Shown: positions 1 through 6,000 of the stretch, one piece after another | How the letters are laid out: every line of letters begins with the position of its first letter | How positions within the stretch are numbered: the stretch's first letter is position 1 | Assembly (NCBI GenBank): GCA_002067405.1 | Contig: MVRP01000176.1 | Span: forward strand, 1-8,920 | Direction of reading: 5' to 3' | Source: Syntrophorhabdaceae bacterium PtaU1.Bin034 | Lineage (GTDB): Bacteria > Desulfobacterota_G > Syntrophorhabdia > Syntrophorhabdales > WCHB1-27 | Length of the DNA stretch: 8,920 nucleotides | Notes under the pieces: model-generated | Told to the model about the DNA's origin: nothing | Seen by the model: the letters and a program-made list of their open reading frames with translations, nothing else | Database searches by the model: none | Translations under genes and position numbers: made by a program

Positions 1-1
1 A

Positions 2-2383
2 GGAAACTCATGGGTAGTTATCGAGGACCGGTATCACGACAGCGCCCAGAAGACCCGTTACGATTGCGACTACACGCGAGGCATCCTTGCGGGAATACCC
101 ACTTTATTTGAATTGCCGCCTGCGCAGGTGGAAGAGATCGAATGCCAGGTGGCTCCTAACACTTATGGGAGAAGGGCGTGGCCTGACGCTCCCGCCCAGG
201 GGGCGACCGGATGCCTGTACAGGGTACGATGGGAGAAAAAAAGAAAGCGTTTTTTTACCAGGCGGACTGTTCAGAAAGCTTTAGAGGATTTACAAGAAGC
301 CAACAGAAAAATTCAAGACAAATACGAGGAGGTTAAGAGCCTCGCATCGGATCTCGCGGCAGCCAACAGGCAGTTGCAAGAGTCCAAGCAGCAACTGGAA
401 TTGAATGCGGCCGATTTACGTGCGTCGGAGGAACGGTACCGGTTCCTTGCCGACAATGTGTCGGATATCATCTGGATCTTCAGTCTTGAAACAATGCGCT
501 TCACGTATATCAGTCCCTCGATAAAAAGAATCCTCGGTTTCATCCCTGAGGAGTACATGCAACGAAGTCTGGAAGAGATCCTGGCCCCCCAATCATTTCA
601 ACGTGCCACGAGAACTTTGGCGGAGGAGTTGGCAAAAGACGACCGGATAGGTGTAGACCCGAACAGGCATGTCACTATCGAGGTCCAGCAGGTCTGTAAA
701 GACGGTTCTTATGGATGGGGCGAGGCTACAACCGGCTTTATCCGGAATAAAGAGGGACGACCCGTAGGGGTCTTGGGCGTGACCCGCGATATTTCGGAAC
801 GGAAACGGATGGAGGAGGATCTTCGCCGGTCCCGTGACGACCTGGAACTGCGGGTCCAGGAGAGAACTGCCGAGCTGAGACGGCAAGCGGAATTGCTCGA
901 TGTCGCTCACGATGCAATCATTGTCCGCAATCTGGAGGATCACATCATCGGCTGGAGCCGTGGCGCGGAACGGATGTACGGTTACTCAAAGGACGAGGCA
1001 GCAGGCAAACACTCACCTACACTTTTGAGGACCAAGGGTAAGATCCCGGTGGAGGAGATTATCTCAATAGTGAAAAAGGAAGGGCACTGGGAGGGAGAGC
1101 TTGTCCGGAAAAAAAAGGACGGGCGGGAGATCATCGTGTTGAGCCGGTATGCGCTGCAAAAGGATGAACAAGGGGACCCCCTTGCGATCATGGACATGAG
1201 CCTGGACATCACGGAACATAAGCGCATGGAGGAGCAACTGCGTCAGGCACAGAAGATGGAAGCTATCGGCACATTGGCAGGAGGGATCGCGCACGACTTT
1301 AACAATATGCTTGCCATCATTATGGGAAATGCCGAACTGGCCATTGAAGACGTTCAACACGGCGACCTGCAGGAGCATAACCTGAACCAGATATTGAATG
1401 CAACACAACGCGGCAGGGATCTGGTCAAGGAGATCCTGACATTCAGCCGTAAGGCAAAAACGCAAAAGAAACCGACAGATGTCGTGGCTGTCCTCCGGGA
1501 GACGTTCAAGCTCCTGCGTTCATCTATCCCCACCAGTATCAACATGTCGCTCGAAATAGAGACTCCGTCCGCAATGATACTCGGCGACCCCGTACAGATA
1601 CAGCAGATCGTGATGAATCTTGCCACCAATGCAGTTCATGCGATGCGGGACGGGGGGCAACTGACTTTCAGGCTCGTCGATACCATGTTTGATTCGGTAG
1701 ATAGACTTCCCGACCCTGATATGAGGCCGGGTCGGTTCCTGAAGCTGCTGGTCGAAGACAACGGGACCGGCATGAGCGAGGAGGTGCGAGATCGCATCTT
1801 CGAACCTTTTTTCACCACGAAGAAATCCGGCGAAGGTACGGGCATGGGTCTTCCTGTCGTCTATGGTATTGTAAAAAGCTATAACGGCACCGTGATCGTC
1901 GAGAGTGAGGCAGGCAAAGGATCCACCTTTAGCGTTTACTTGCCGAAAATCGAAAGCCGAGTTGCGGAAGAAAAGGCCAGGGAGCAGGTTGTCCGGGGCA
2001 ACAATGAACGGGTGCTCTTTGTAGATGACGAGCAGGACCTTACAGAGGTTGCGGGCACCATGCTGCAAAAGCTTGGCTACAAAGTAACCGCAATGACCGA
2101 TGCCAGGCAGGCATTGGAACGATTTCTCGAAAATCCCCACGGATTCGACCTGATCATTACAGATCAGAGCATGCCGGAAATTACGGGAATCGTGCTTGCC
2201 CGGGAAGTACTCAAGGTTCGGTCAGACATTCCGGTTATCCTGTGCACAGGATACAGCGAGGTGGTGTCGCCGGAAAAGGCAAAAAAGACGGGTATACGCG
2301 ACTTCCTGATGAAGCCCGTGACAAAGAACGGAATGGCCCAGGCGATCCGCAGGGTATTGGCGCAAGGAATAAAGGAGTCCTGA
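2..2383 (+). CDS. Hybrid sensor histidine kinase (V4R-like, PAS, PAS, HisKA, HATPase, receiver), 5' partial
   Basis: A cytoplasmic-looking hybrid sensor kinase that autophosphorylates on His and passes phosphate to its own receiver. The frame is open from base 2, giving 793 visible residues. Numbered from that codon, residues 1-80 resemble the end of a V4R (4-vinyl reductase-like) small-molecule-binding domain (DCDYTRGILAGIPTLFELPP, then Cys-Leu-Tyr-Arg-Val-Arg-Trp). A coiled coil spans about 92-142, PAS 1 about 143-265 (ends DISERKRMEE) and PAS 2 about 298-405 (ends DITEHKRMEE). The H-box AGGIAHDFNN carries the phosphoacceptor His431. The N-box Asn is near 543, the G1 box is EDNGTGM near 585, and the F box (IFEPFFTTK) and G2 box (GEGTGMGL) follow. 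The receiver (about 670-790) has the acidic pair Asp675/Asp676, phosphoacceptor Asp721 and Lys771. No membrane segment is visible. There is no separate response regulator next to it. A TTG at 113 could start a shorter protein but would cut through the V4R-like domain. The signal sensed is unknown. Confidence 0.93.
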   Translation, partial: GNSWVVIEDRYHDSAQKTRYDCDYTRGILAGIPTLFELPPAQVEEIECQVAPNTYGRRAWPDAPAQGATGCLYRVRWEKKRKRFFTRRTVQKALEDLQEANRKIQDKYEEVKSLASDLAAANRQLQESKQQLELNAADLRASEERYRFLADNVSDIIWIFSLETMRFTYISPSIKRILGFIPEEYMQRSLEEILAPQSFQRATRTLAEELAKDDRIGVDPNRHVTIEVQQVCKDGSYGWGEATTGFIRNKEGRPVGVLGVTRDISERKRMEEDLRRSRDDLELRVQERTAELRRQAELLDVAHDAIIVRNLEDHIIGWSRGAERMYGYSKDEAAGKHSPTLLRTKGKIPVEEIISIVKKEGHWEGELVRKKKDGREIIVLSRYALQKDEQGDPLAIMDMSLDITEHKRMEEQLRQAQKMEAIGTLAGGIAHDFNNMLAIIMGNAELAIEDVQHGDLQEHNLNQILNATQRGRDLVKEILTFSRKAKTQKKPTDVVAVLRETFKLLRSSIPTSINMSLEIETPSAMILGDPVQIQQIVMNLATNAVHAMRDGGQLTFRLVDTMFDSVDRLPDPDMRPGRFLKLLVEDNGTGMSEEVRDRIFEPFFTTKKSGEGTGMGLPVVYGIVKSYNGTVIVESEAGKGSTFSVYLPKIESRVAEEKAREQVVRGNNERVLFVDDEQDLTEVAGTMLQKLGYKVTAMTDARQALERFLENPHGFDLIITDQSMPEITGIVLAREVLKVRSDIPVILCTGYSEVVSPEKAKKTGIRDFLMKPVTKNGMAQAIRRVLAQGIKES

Positions 2384-2496
2384 AAATCGAAACGCTCTCT
2401 TCCACTCGCCAATCTTTACAGAAGTGCGGACCGAAGCGTAAGACAAATAACGTAATCCGTCCCTCTAAATTCTGTATTCTGTCAATGTCAAACTGC

Positions 2497-2512
2497 CCGC
2501 CGTGCCCGGCGG
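2497..2512 (+). other. Short GC hairpin after the kinase gene
   Basis: CCGCCG (2497-2502) and CGGCGG (2507-2512) form a perfect 6-bp stem with a 4-base loop, TGCC. It lies five bases ahead of the terminator-like hairpin at 2518 and may help stop transcription or protect the 3' end of the kinase mRNA. The pairing is seen in the sequence; the role is inferred. Confidence 0.4.
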
Positions 2513-2517
2513 AGCCA

Positions 2518-2540
2518 AAGGTCCGGGACCTTCATTTTTT
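2518..2540 (+). terminator. Probable intrinsic terminator of the kinase gene
   Basis: AAGGTC (2518-2523) pairs with GACCTT (2527-2532) across a 3-base CGG loop. Two bases later comes a T6 tract (2535-2540). It lies about 135 bases past the kinase stop and just ahead of a candidate promoter, as expected for the end of that transcript. The stem is short (6 bp), so termination may be partial. Confidence 0.6.
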
Positions 2541-2541
2541 C

Positions 2542-2571
2542 TTGCACATAATATAGCATGTGTTATATATT
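2542..2571 (+). promoter_or_regulatory. Candidate promoter with dyads, ahead of the HTH gene
   Basis: An AT-rich stretch holds a weak -35-like TTGCAC (2542-2547). An extended -10 follows: TG at 2561-2562, then TATATA at 2564-2569 with a 16-base spacer, or TATATT at 2566-2571 with an 18-base spacer. Two overlapping inverted repeats cover it: CACAT (2545-2549) with ATGTG (2558-2562), and AATATA (2550-2555) with TATATT (2566-2571). An XRE-type repressor is encoded about 50 bases downstream, so these dyads could be its own operator; that is inference. The T6 tract of the preceding terminator abuts the site. Confidence 0.45.
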
Positions 2572-2619
2572 TTTTACTGCCTTTTGGCTGATGGCGGGTG
2601 GGCCGCCGGGAGATGACGC

Positions 2620-2862
2620 TTGTTGATAAAGCAGTATGATTTCGTAGTGCTTATCAAGAGGGTACGGGTCCAGCTCGACCTGAGCCAGGAGGATCTGGCA
2701 AGGGAGATAGGGGTAAGTTACGCCACCATAAACCGGTGGGAGAACGGGCGGTTTTTGCCTTCCAGGATGGCCGTCCGGCAGGTAGAGGCATACTGCGACA
2801 GGATGATCGCCTCAGGAAGGCTGCTTCTGCCCGACAACTATAAGGAGGGCCTGGAGGCCTGA
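2620..2862 (+). CDS. Small XRE-family helix-turn-helix protein
   Basis: An 80-residue DNA-binding protein of the XRE/Cro type, probably a repressor or an accessory regulator. The helix-turn-helix lies at residues 14-45: the pattern LSQEDLAREIGVS, then YATINRWENGRFLPS, is typical of this fold. The C-terminal part (VRQVEAYCDRMIA) looks helical and may serve in dimerisation. There is no separate sensor domain. I chose the TTG at 2620 because GGGAG (2608-2612) sits 7 bases upstream and an in-frame TGA at 2614 rules out a longer form; GTG at 2647 is a shorter alternative. An AT-rich promoter with dyads lies just upstream, suggesting autoregulation. The next gene starts 50 bases later. The fold is certain from the motif; the target is unknown. 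Confidence 0.8.
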   Translation: MLIKQYDFVVLIKRVRVQLDLSQEDLAREIGVSYATINRWENGRFLPSRMAVRQVEAYCDRMIASGRLLLPDNYKEGLEA

Positions 2863-2912
2863 AACCCCAATAGATACGTTGACGTACTGTTGATTCTGGA
2901 ATGTTCTGAGAA

Positions 2913-3344
2913 ATGGGACTGAATAATCTGGAATTGGCTCGCGACAGCCTGTTTATTGAAAAAACGACACAGCTATTTACGGCGGCGGATGCAGCGCCTC
3001 TGAGACGAGCGCATACCTTTTCAAGGGAAAGGGCTAACGCCGACGACCAAACACCTTTCGAAGCCGCTTGCCTGCTTCTTGGCCGGAACACCGACGCTGT
3101 TATGGTAGCAGCGACCCTGCCGGCTTCCCTGCTCCGGCATGACCCTGCCGACCCTGAAAAAAGCCGGAAACGCTCCGGCCGGGCGCTCGCCCCAGCGCTT
3201 GAGAACATCGATTTACAGGCCATTTTAGCCATCACTGACCGGCTCAGCCCCGGAGGCGGCGCGGATTCGGTCGTGTACGCCGGAACCGCGGTAATCGCGG
3301 ATATAGCCGGGATGCGCCTCTCCCATCCCCGTTCGCCGCCTTGA
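2913..3344 (+). CDS. Unrecognised 143-residue protein, possibly a degenerate HD-type domain
   Basis: I do not recognise this gene. It starts at an ATG with only a weak ribosome binding site (TGAGAA just upstream) and runs 143 residues. It is mostly helical-looking and Ala/Arg-rich, with no signal peptide or membrane segment. Residues 13-80 loosely recall the first helices of RelA/SpoT-type HD hydrolases: FIEKTTQLF in place of the first helix, then AATLPASLLRHDP where that family has an AAxLLHD motif. The other metal-binding His residues are not evident, so if related it would be inactive. The tail (SHPRSPP) looks unstructured. It follows the HTH gene after 50 bases and may share its transcript. 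A decayed gene or a chance open frame remain possible. Confidence 0.45.
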   Translation: MGLNNLELARDSLFIEKTTQLFTAADAAPLRRAHTFSRERANADDQTPFEAACLLLGRNTDAVMVAATLPASLLRHDPADPEKSRKRSGRALAPALENIDLQAILAITDRLSPGGGADSVVYAGTAVIADIAGMRLSHPRSPP

Positions 3345-3380
3345 GCCTTCGAATTGAAAATAGGTTTTAAGGGAACTAGG

Positions 3381-3396
3381 CCCTGATCGCTCAGGG
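3381..3396 (+). other. Hairpin in the gap ahead of the small overlapping genes
   Basis: CCCTGA (3381-3386) and TCAGGG (3391-3396) make a perfect 6-bp stem with the loop TCGC. No T tract follows, so it is not a classical terminator. It sits 33 bases upstream of the ATG at 3430 and could belong to that gene's leader. Confidence 0.4.
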
Positions 3397-3429
3397 AGGT
3401 ATCACATTATTGGTTTGTAGAGGAGAATC

Positions 3430-3669
3430 ATGGAAGAAACCAAGTCCGAAGAAGAGGCAATAAGAGATCACCCTTTAGGGAAAAAGCGCGGAATTAATGT
3501 GACCCTGAAAGGGTGGATCACTTCGATCCTTGACACGGACAGTGTTTATTTAAACTTTACCAATACTAAAGAGGAGGAATATCCATGGACGAGATTGCCA
3601 AAATTGTGGTTGAAGAATTCGACAAGAAACCGGATGGTTCCTGGGTTTGTGTTAAAAATTCAGATATAG
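3430..3669 (+). CDS. Small hypothetical protein, 3' end overlaps the next gene
   Basis: A 79-residue protein of unknown function. The ATG is supported by AGAGGAG (3419-3425) close upstream. Residues 1-20 are charged (MEETKSEEEA...), and residues 21-45 (RGINVTLKGWITSILD, then SVYLNF) look like a small beta-rich fold. From about residue 53 the frame runs through the next gene, whose start is at 3585. The resulting tail is rich in Trp, Arg and Asn and looks unnatural, so it may be the product of a lost stop or a frameshift near 3575. The strong ribosome binding site of the next gene lies inside this gene's KEEE codons, consistent with translational coupling. This stretch is visibly more AT-rich than the flanking genes. 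Confidence 0.55.
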   Translation: MEETKSEEEAIRDHPLGKKRGINVTLKGWITSILDTDSVYLNFTNTKEEEYPWTRLPKLWLKNSTRNRMVPGFVLKIQI

Positions 3670-3782
3670 GTACTAAATCTGGAAATATAATCAGAATAGC
3701 ACCCGGCATGACTTTTAGGAAAGGTAGCAAGCTCTGGGGACTTGACATTGCAAAGGCACTTGATGAAATCAGTGCGAATTAA
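3585..3782 (+). CDS. Small conserved-looking hypothetical protein
   Basis: A 65-residue protein that starts 7 bases after an excellent ribosome binding site, GAGGAGG (3571-3577), so I trust this start. It opens with an amphipathic helix (MDEIAKIVVEEFDKK), continues with short strands (GSWVCVKNSDIGTKSGNIIRI), and ends with PGMTFRKGSKLWGLDIAKALDEI. That resembles a compact mixed alpha/beta fold with a closing helix. It has no signal peptide or membrane segment and a single Cys. I cannot name a family. The first 85 bases overlap the end of the preceding gene in another frame, so the pair is probably co-transcribed and coupled. Function unknown. Confidence 0.7.
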   Translation: MDEIAKIVVEEFDKKPDGSWVCVKNSDIGTKSGNIIRIAPGMTFRKGSKLWGLDIAKALDEISAN

Positions 3783-3845
3783 AACATGAAATGCTTTAAA
3801 TTCCGGAGTGTTCCGACGTGAGATATGCCGGTGTCTGCTGTTGAC

Positions 3846-3915
3846 ATCAGGTCCGCCTGATAAAGTTGCATAAGATCTTACGAGGCGGTCTTGCTTTTTT
3901 TTGGTGGGACCGCCT
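3846..3915 (+). promoter_or_regulatory. Mutually exclusive stems around a T8 tract (attenuator-like)
   Basis: Segment B, AGGCGGTC (3883-3890), can pair perfectly with downstream segment C, GACCGCCT (3908-3915). Its first six bases can instead pair with upstream segment A, CCGCCT (3853-3858). Segment A also overlaps a tight hairpin, ATCAGG/CCTGAT (3846-3851 with 3856-3861). A T8 tract (3895-3902) lies 6 bases after the A:B stem but inside the loop of B:C. So A:B would look like a terminator and B:C would hide the T tract. The pairing is seen; switching is inferred. It may simply be the terminator of the small genes. Confidence 0.4.
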
Positions 3916-4146
3916 ATTTGGTTTGATGGCCTCGCCATGATGGAATGATGCTGAAGGGCCGGAAAACGGACTGAAATGAACCAGCGGGCACGCGGCGATA
4001 GCCCGGAGGGAAAACCTCAAGGCGAAACTACCGCAGGACATGGTCAGGATGCATCCTTATTCCCGGAGCGTCACCTGGCCCCTTGCTGCGGTTTCACGTT
4101 CCCTTTCTCAGCTCTTCGCCCATACGGAAAGATAAAGGGATAACCA

Positions 4147-4175
4147 AATACCCTGGTTGTCCAACTCATGGTATT
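4147..4175 (+). promoter_or_regulatory. Nested dyad just upstream of the ABC ATPase gene
   Basis: AATACC (4147-4152) and GGTATT (4170-4175) are perfect inverted copies. Between them GGTTG and CAAC form an inner dyad around TC, so the whole element has near two-fold symmetry over 29 bases. It ends about 20 bases ahead of the GTG start. It could be an operator for a dimeric regulator or a hairpin in the mRNA leader. Confidence 0.35.
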
Positions 4176-4195
4176 CTTATCTACAGGATTGAGCA

Positions 4196-4942
4196 GTGAA
4201 CGACAAGGCAGTGCTGAGGATTAGCGATCTGACAAAGGAGTACGGCTCGCTTCGTGCGGTGGCCGGCGTTTCGTTTTCCGTTGATCCCGGACAGATAGTG
4301 GGCCTCCTCGGTCCTAACGGAGCAGGCAAGACGACGACCATAAACATGATCCTCGGCATCCTTCAGCCTACGGGGGGTTCGATTAAAGTACTCGGGAAAA
4401 ATCTGCAAAAGTGCAGGTCGGAGGTCAGCACGAGCATGAATTTCGCCGCGGTCTACGCGCACATGCCCGCAAATCTTACGGTATGGCAAAATCTCTATGT
4501 ATTTTCCCTTCTCTACGGGATCAGGAATCGTAAAGAAAGAATTGCGTCCCTGCTTTCCGAGTTCGATCTCCGGCATCTCGCCGATACGAAATCGGGCGTG
4601 CTGTCATCCGGTGAGCTTAGCCGGTTGAGTCTCGCAAAGGCGTTGATGAACGAGCCTCGTTTGCTTCTCCTCGACGAACCGACCGCTTCACTCGATCCGA
4701 GTGTATCGCAGCTCATCAGGGAAAGGATAAAGGACTATACGAACAGGACCGGAGCGGCCGTGCTGTGGACGTCGCACAATATGGGAGAGATCGAGGACGT
4801 GTGTGACCAGGTGCTTTTTCTATCGCACGGCTCGATCCTCTTGTGCGGTGATCCACGGGCCTTGCCGGCCGAGCACGGGAAAAAGGATCTGGAAGAGCTG
4901 TTTATAGCCGTTGCACGCGAGCCATTGGGATTTAAAGGATAA
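4196..4942 (+). CDS. ABC transporter ATP-binding protein (ABC-2 exporter type)
   Basis: The ATPase half of an exporter, 248 residues, cytoplasmic, acting with the permease 6 bases downstream. The Walker A motif is GPNGAGKTT (residues 39-47). The signature LSSGELSRLSLAKAL (136-150) has LSSGE in place of LSGGQ. Walker B is LLLLD (156-160) with catalytic Glu161, the D-loop is SLDP, and the switch His is His194 (WTSHNMGEIE). The Q-loop Gln is not evident: the stretch reads MNFAAVYAHMPANLTV (81-96) where most relatives have PQ. The GTG start has AGGA (4185-4188) 7 bases upstream. The protein resembles the drug/polysaccharide/lipid exporter branch of ABC ATPases; the cargo cannot be read from sequence. 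The nearby hopanoid genes make a lipid possible, by inference only. Confidence 0.93.
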   Translation: MNDKAVLRISDLTKEYGSLRAVAGVSFSVDPGQIVGLLGPNGAGKTTTINMILGILQPTGGSIKVLGKNLQKCRSEVSTSMNFAAVYAHMPANLTVWQNLYVFSLLYGIRNRKERIASLLSEFDLRHLADTKSGVLSSGELSRLSLAKALMNEPRLLLLDEPTASLDPSVSQLIRERIKDYTNRTGAAVLWTSHNMGEIEDVCDQVLFLSHGSILLCGDPRALPAEHGKKDLEELFIAVAREPLGFKG

Positions 4943-4948
4943 GCGCAG

Positions 4949-5758
4949 ATGAACGCCTCCAGGGTATATGCCGTCTTCGTCCGCCAGTTATTCCTGCTAA
5001 AGGGAAATCCCACCAGACTGGTGAGCATCTTCCTGTGGCTCGTGATCGATATCATTCAGTGGGGATTCATCAGCAGATATCTCGGATCGCTCGGCCAGGC
5101 CACCTTCAGTTATATCACCGTAATTCTGGGTGCCATTATTCTCTGGGAGTTCATGAGCCGTATCCAGCAGGGCATATTAATGGCATTCCTGGAGGATATA
5201 TGGAGCCAGAATTTCATCAACTTCTTCGCCTCGCCATTGAAGATCAGGGAGTATTTGAGCGGCTTGGTATTGACAAGTGTCACATCCGGCCTTGCCGGTT
5301 TCATTGTCATCGTTGCGATCGCGGCGGCGGCTTTCGGGTATAACGCGCTCAGGATAGGGCTTCTGCTGTTCCCTTTCATGGTCATACTGCTTCTTTTCGG
5401 TATAGCCATGGGCATCTTCGTGTCGGCCATCATCTTCAGGCTCGGGCCGTCCGCCGAATGGCTCGGCTGGCCGATCCCGATGGTGCTCTCCATCTTCGCC
5501 GGTGTCTACTATCCGATTTCCACCCTGCCCGCCGGATTCAGTGCAATTGCCCGCGCCATACCTGCGTCTTACGTGTTCGAGAGCCTTCGCAGCATTCTGT
5601 CGCCGGCCGGGACTTCCGTCAACATCGGCGCCAACCTTATCATCGGCGGGCTGCTCTCGGTGGTCTACCTGCTCGCCACTTCCAGCTTCTTCATCCATAT
5701 CTACAGGAAAAACCTCAAAGGCGGAAATATCGCCAGATTTAACGCAGAGGCACTTTAG
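4949..5758 (+). CDS. ABC-2 type transporter permease
   Basis: The membrane half of the exporter, 269 residues, inner membrane. I count six likely membrane segments, at about 24-44, 53-75, 105-130, 134-164, 172-192 and 228-250. This is the usual layout of an ABC-2 permease with a cytoplasmic N-terminus. The stretch ILSIFAGVYYPISTLPAGFS-like (about 178-198) is the typical ABC-2 region before the last segment, followed by ARAIPASYVFESLRSIL. The ATG start has AAAGGA (4934-4939) inside the end of the ATPase gene, so the two are one operon and probably translationally coupled. The C-terminus is short and basic. It pairs with the ATPase just upstream; the cargo is unknown. Confidence 0.92.
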   Translation: MNASRVYAVFVRQLFLLKGNPTRLVSIFLWLVIDIIQWGFISRYLGSLGQATFSYITVILGAIILWEFMSRIQQGILMAFLEDIWSQNFINFFASPLKIREYLSGLVLTSVTSGLAGFIVIVAIAAAAFGYNALRIGLLLFPFMVILLLFGIAMGIFVSAIIFRLGPSAEWLGWPIPMVLSIFAGVYYPISTLPAGFSAIARAIPASYVFESLRSILSPAGTSVNIGANLIIGGLLSVVYLLATSSFFIHIYRKNLKGGNIARFNAEAL

Positions 5759-5766
5759 GGTGACCG

Positions 5767-5791
5767 CTTCCGCCCGCGGGAGGCGGCGAAG
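5767..5791 (+). other. GC-rich hairpin right after the permease gene
   Basis: CTTC and CCGCC (5767-5774) pair with GGCGG and GAAG (5782-5791) with a small bulge, starting 9 bases after the permease stop. There is no T tract behind it, so it may stabilise the 3' end of the exporter mRNA rather than terminate by itself. Confidence 0.4.
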
Positions 5792-5879
5792 GCGATGCAT
5801 TGCCGGTCGGGATAAACGGTCCTGAGCCGCAATCGAGTGAAACAGGAGAAAACCCGGGCTCAAAGGGCAGGACCGGCGA

Positions 5880-5919
5880 AGGACAAAAGGCTGCAGATTC
5901 TTGTCCTGCTTAGGTTTTT
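5880..5919 (+). terminator. Possible weak terminator between exporter and hpnJ
   Basis: AGGACAA (5880-5886) pairs perfectly with TTGTCCT (5901-5907) across a 14-base loop, and a T5 tract follows at 5915-5919 after seven bases. The long loop and the distance to the T tract make it weak. A second, wider pair (AACCCGG 5851-5857 with CCGGGTT 5927-5933) encloses it and would compete or stack. Confidence 0.35.
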
Positions 5920-5931
5920 GGGAAAACCGGG

Positions 5932-5964
5932 TTGACAAAACATCACTGAGTGCTGAGATTAAAT
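5932..5964 (+). promoter_or_regulatory. Weak candidate promoter for the hopanoid genes
   Basis: A perfect -35 hexamer TTGACA lies at 5932-5937. The -10 is poor: GAGATT (5955-5960) at 17-base spacing, or TTAAAT (5959-5964) at 21. The spacer contains CACT-G-AGTG and a CTGAG direct repeat (5946-5950, 5953-5957), which could bind an activator that makes up for the poor -10. The position, about 40-70 bases before hpnJ, fits. Confidence 0.3.
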
Positions 5965-6000
5965 TAAAGTTTTCAGAAGCGCCACTACCTTGCTTACGAT

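Larger units (their letters stand above)
3783..4195 (+). other. 413-base stretch without a gene, rich in inverted repeats
   Basis: I find no convincing coding frame on either strand here and no tRNA. It holds a cluster of competing stems (3846-3915, listed separately), the palindrome TAAGATCTTA (3871-3880), and a small stem ATGGC/GCCAT (3926-3938). There are two hairpins closed by GAAAA loops: CCG/CGG at about 3958-3968 and GAGG/CCTC at 4006-4018. GGGC (3986-3989) can pair with GCCC (4001-4004). A 12-base palindrome AGGATGCATCCT lies at 4046-4057, and a nested dyad at 4147-4175. A perfect -35 consensus TTGACA lies at 3841-3846 but lacks a well-spaced -10. The density of pairing suggests a structured leader or small RNA; I recognise no known riboswitch class. 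Confidence 0.5.

Noticed and set aside
1520..2140. 206-residue open frame on the - strand inside the kinase
   Set aside because: It is antisense to the ATPase and receiver domains, whose motifs are intact.
113..2383. TTG at 113 as the start of the sensor kinase
   Set aside because: The frame is open back to base 2, the upstream residues fit a V4R-like domain, and no ribosome binding site precedes the TTG.
2242..2556. 104-residue open frame on the + strand across the kinase end
   Set aside because: It begins inside the receiver domain in another frame, has low-complexity content, and runs through the terminator hairpin.
3841..3869. Promoter built on the perfect TTGACA at 3841-3846
   Set aside because: No acceptable -10 hexamer lies 16-18 bases downstream, and the region is better explained by the hairpins it contains.
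5981..5994. Sigma-54-like GCCAC ... TTGCT just before hpnJ
   Set aside because: The -24 element lacks the invariant GG, and the site would lie only about 7 bases from the start codon.
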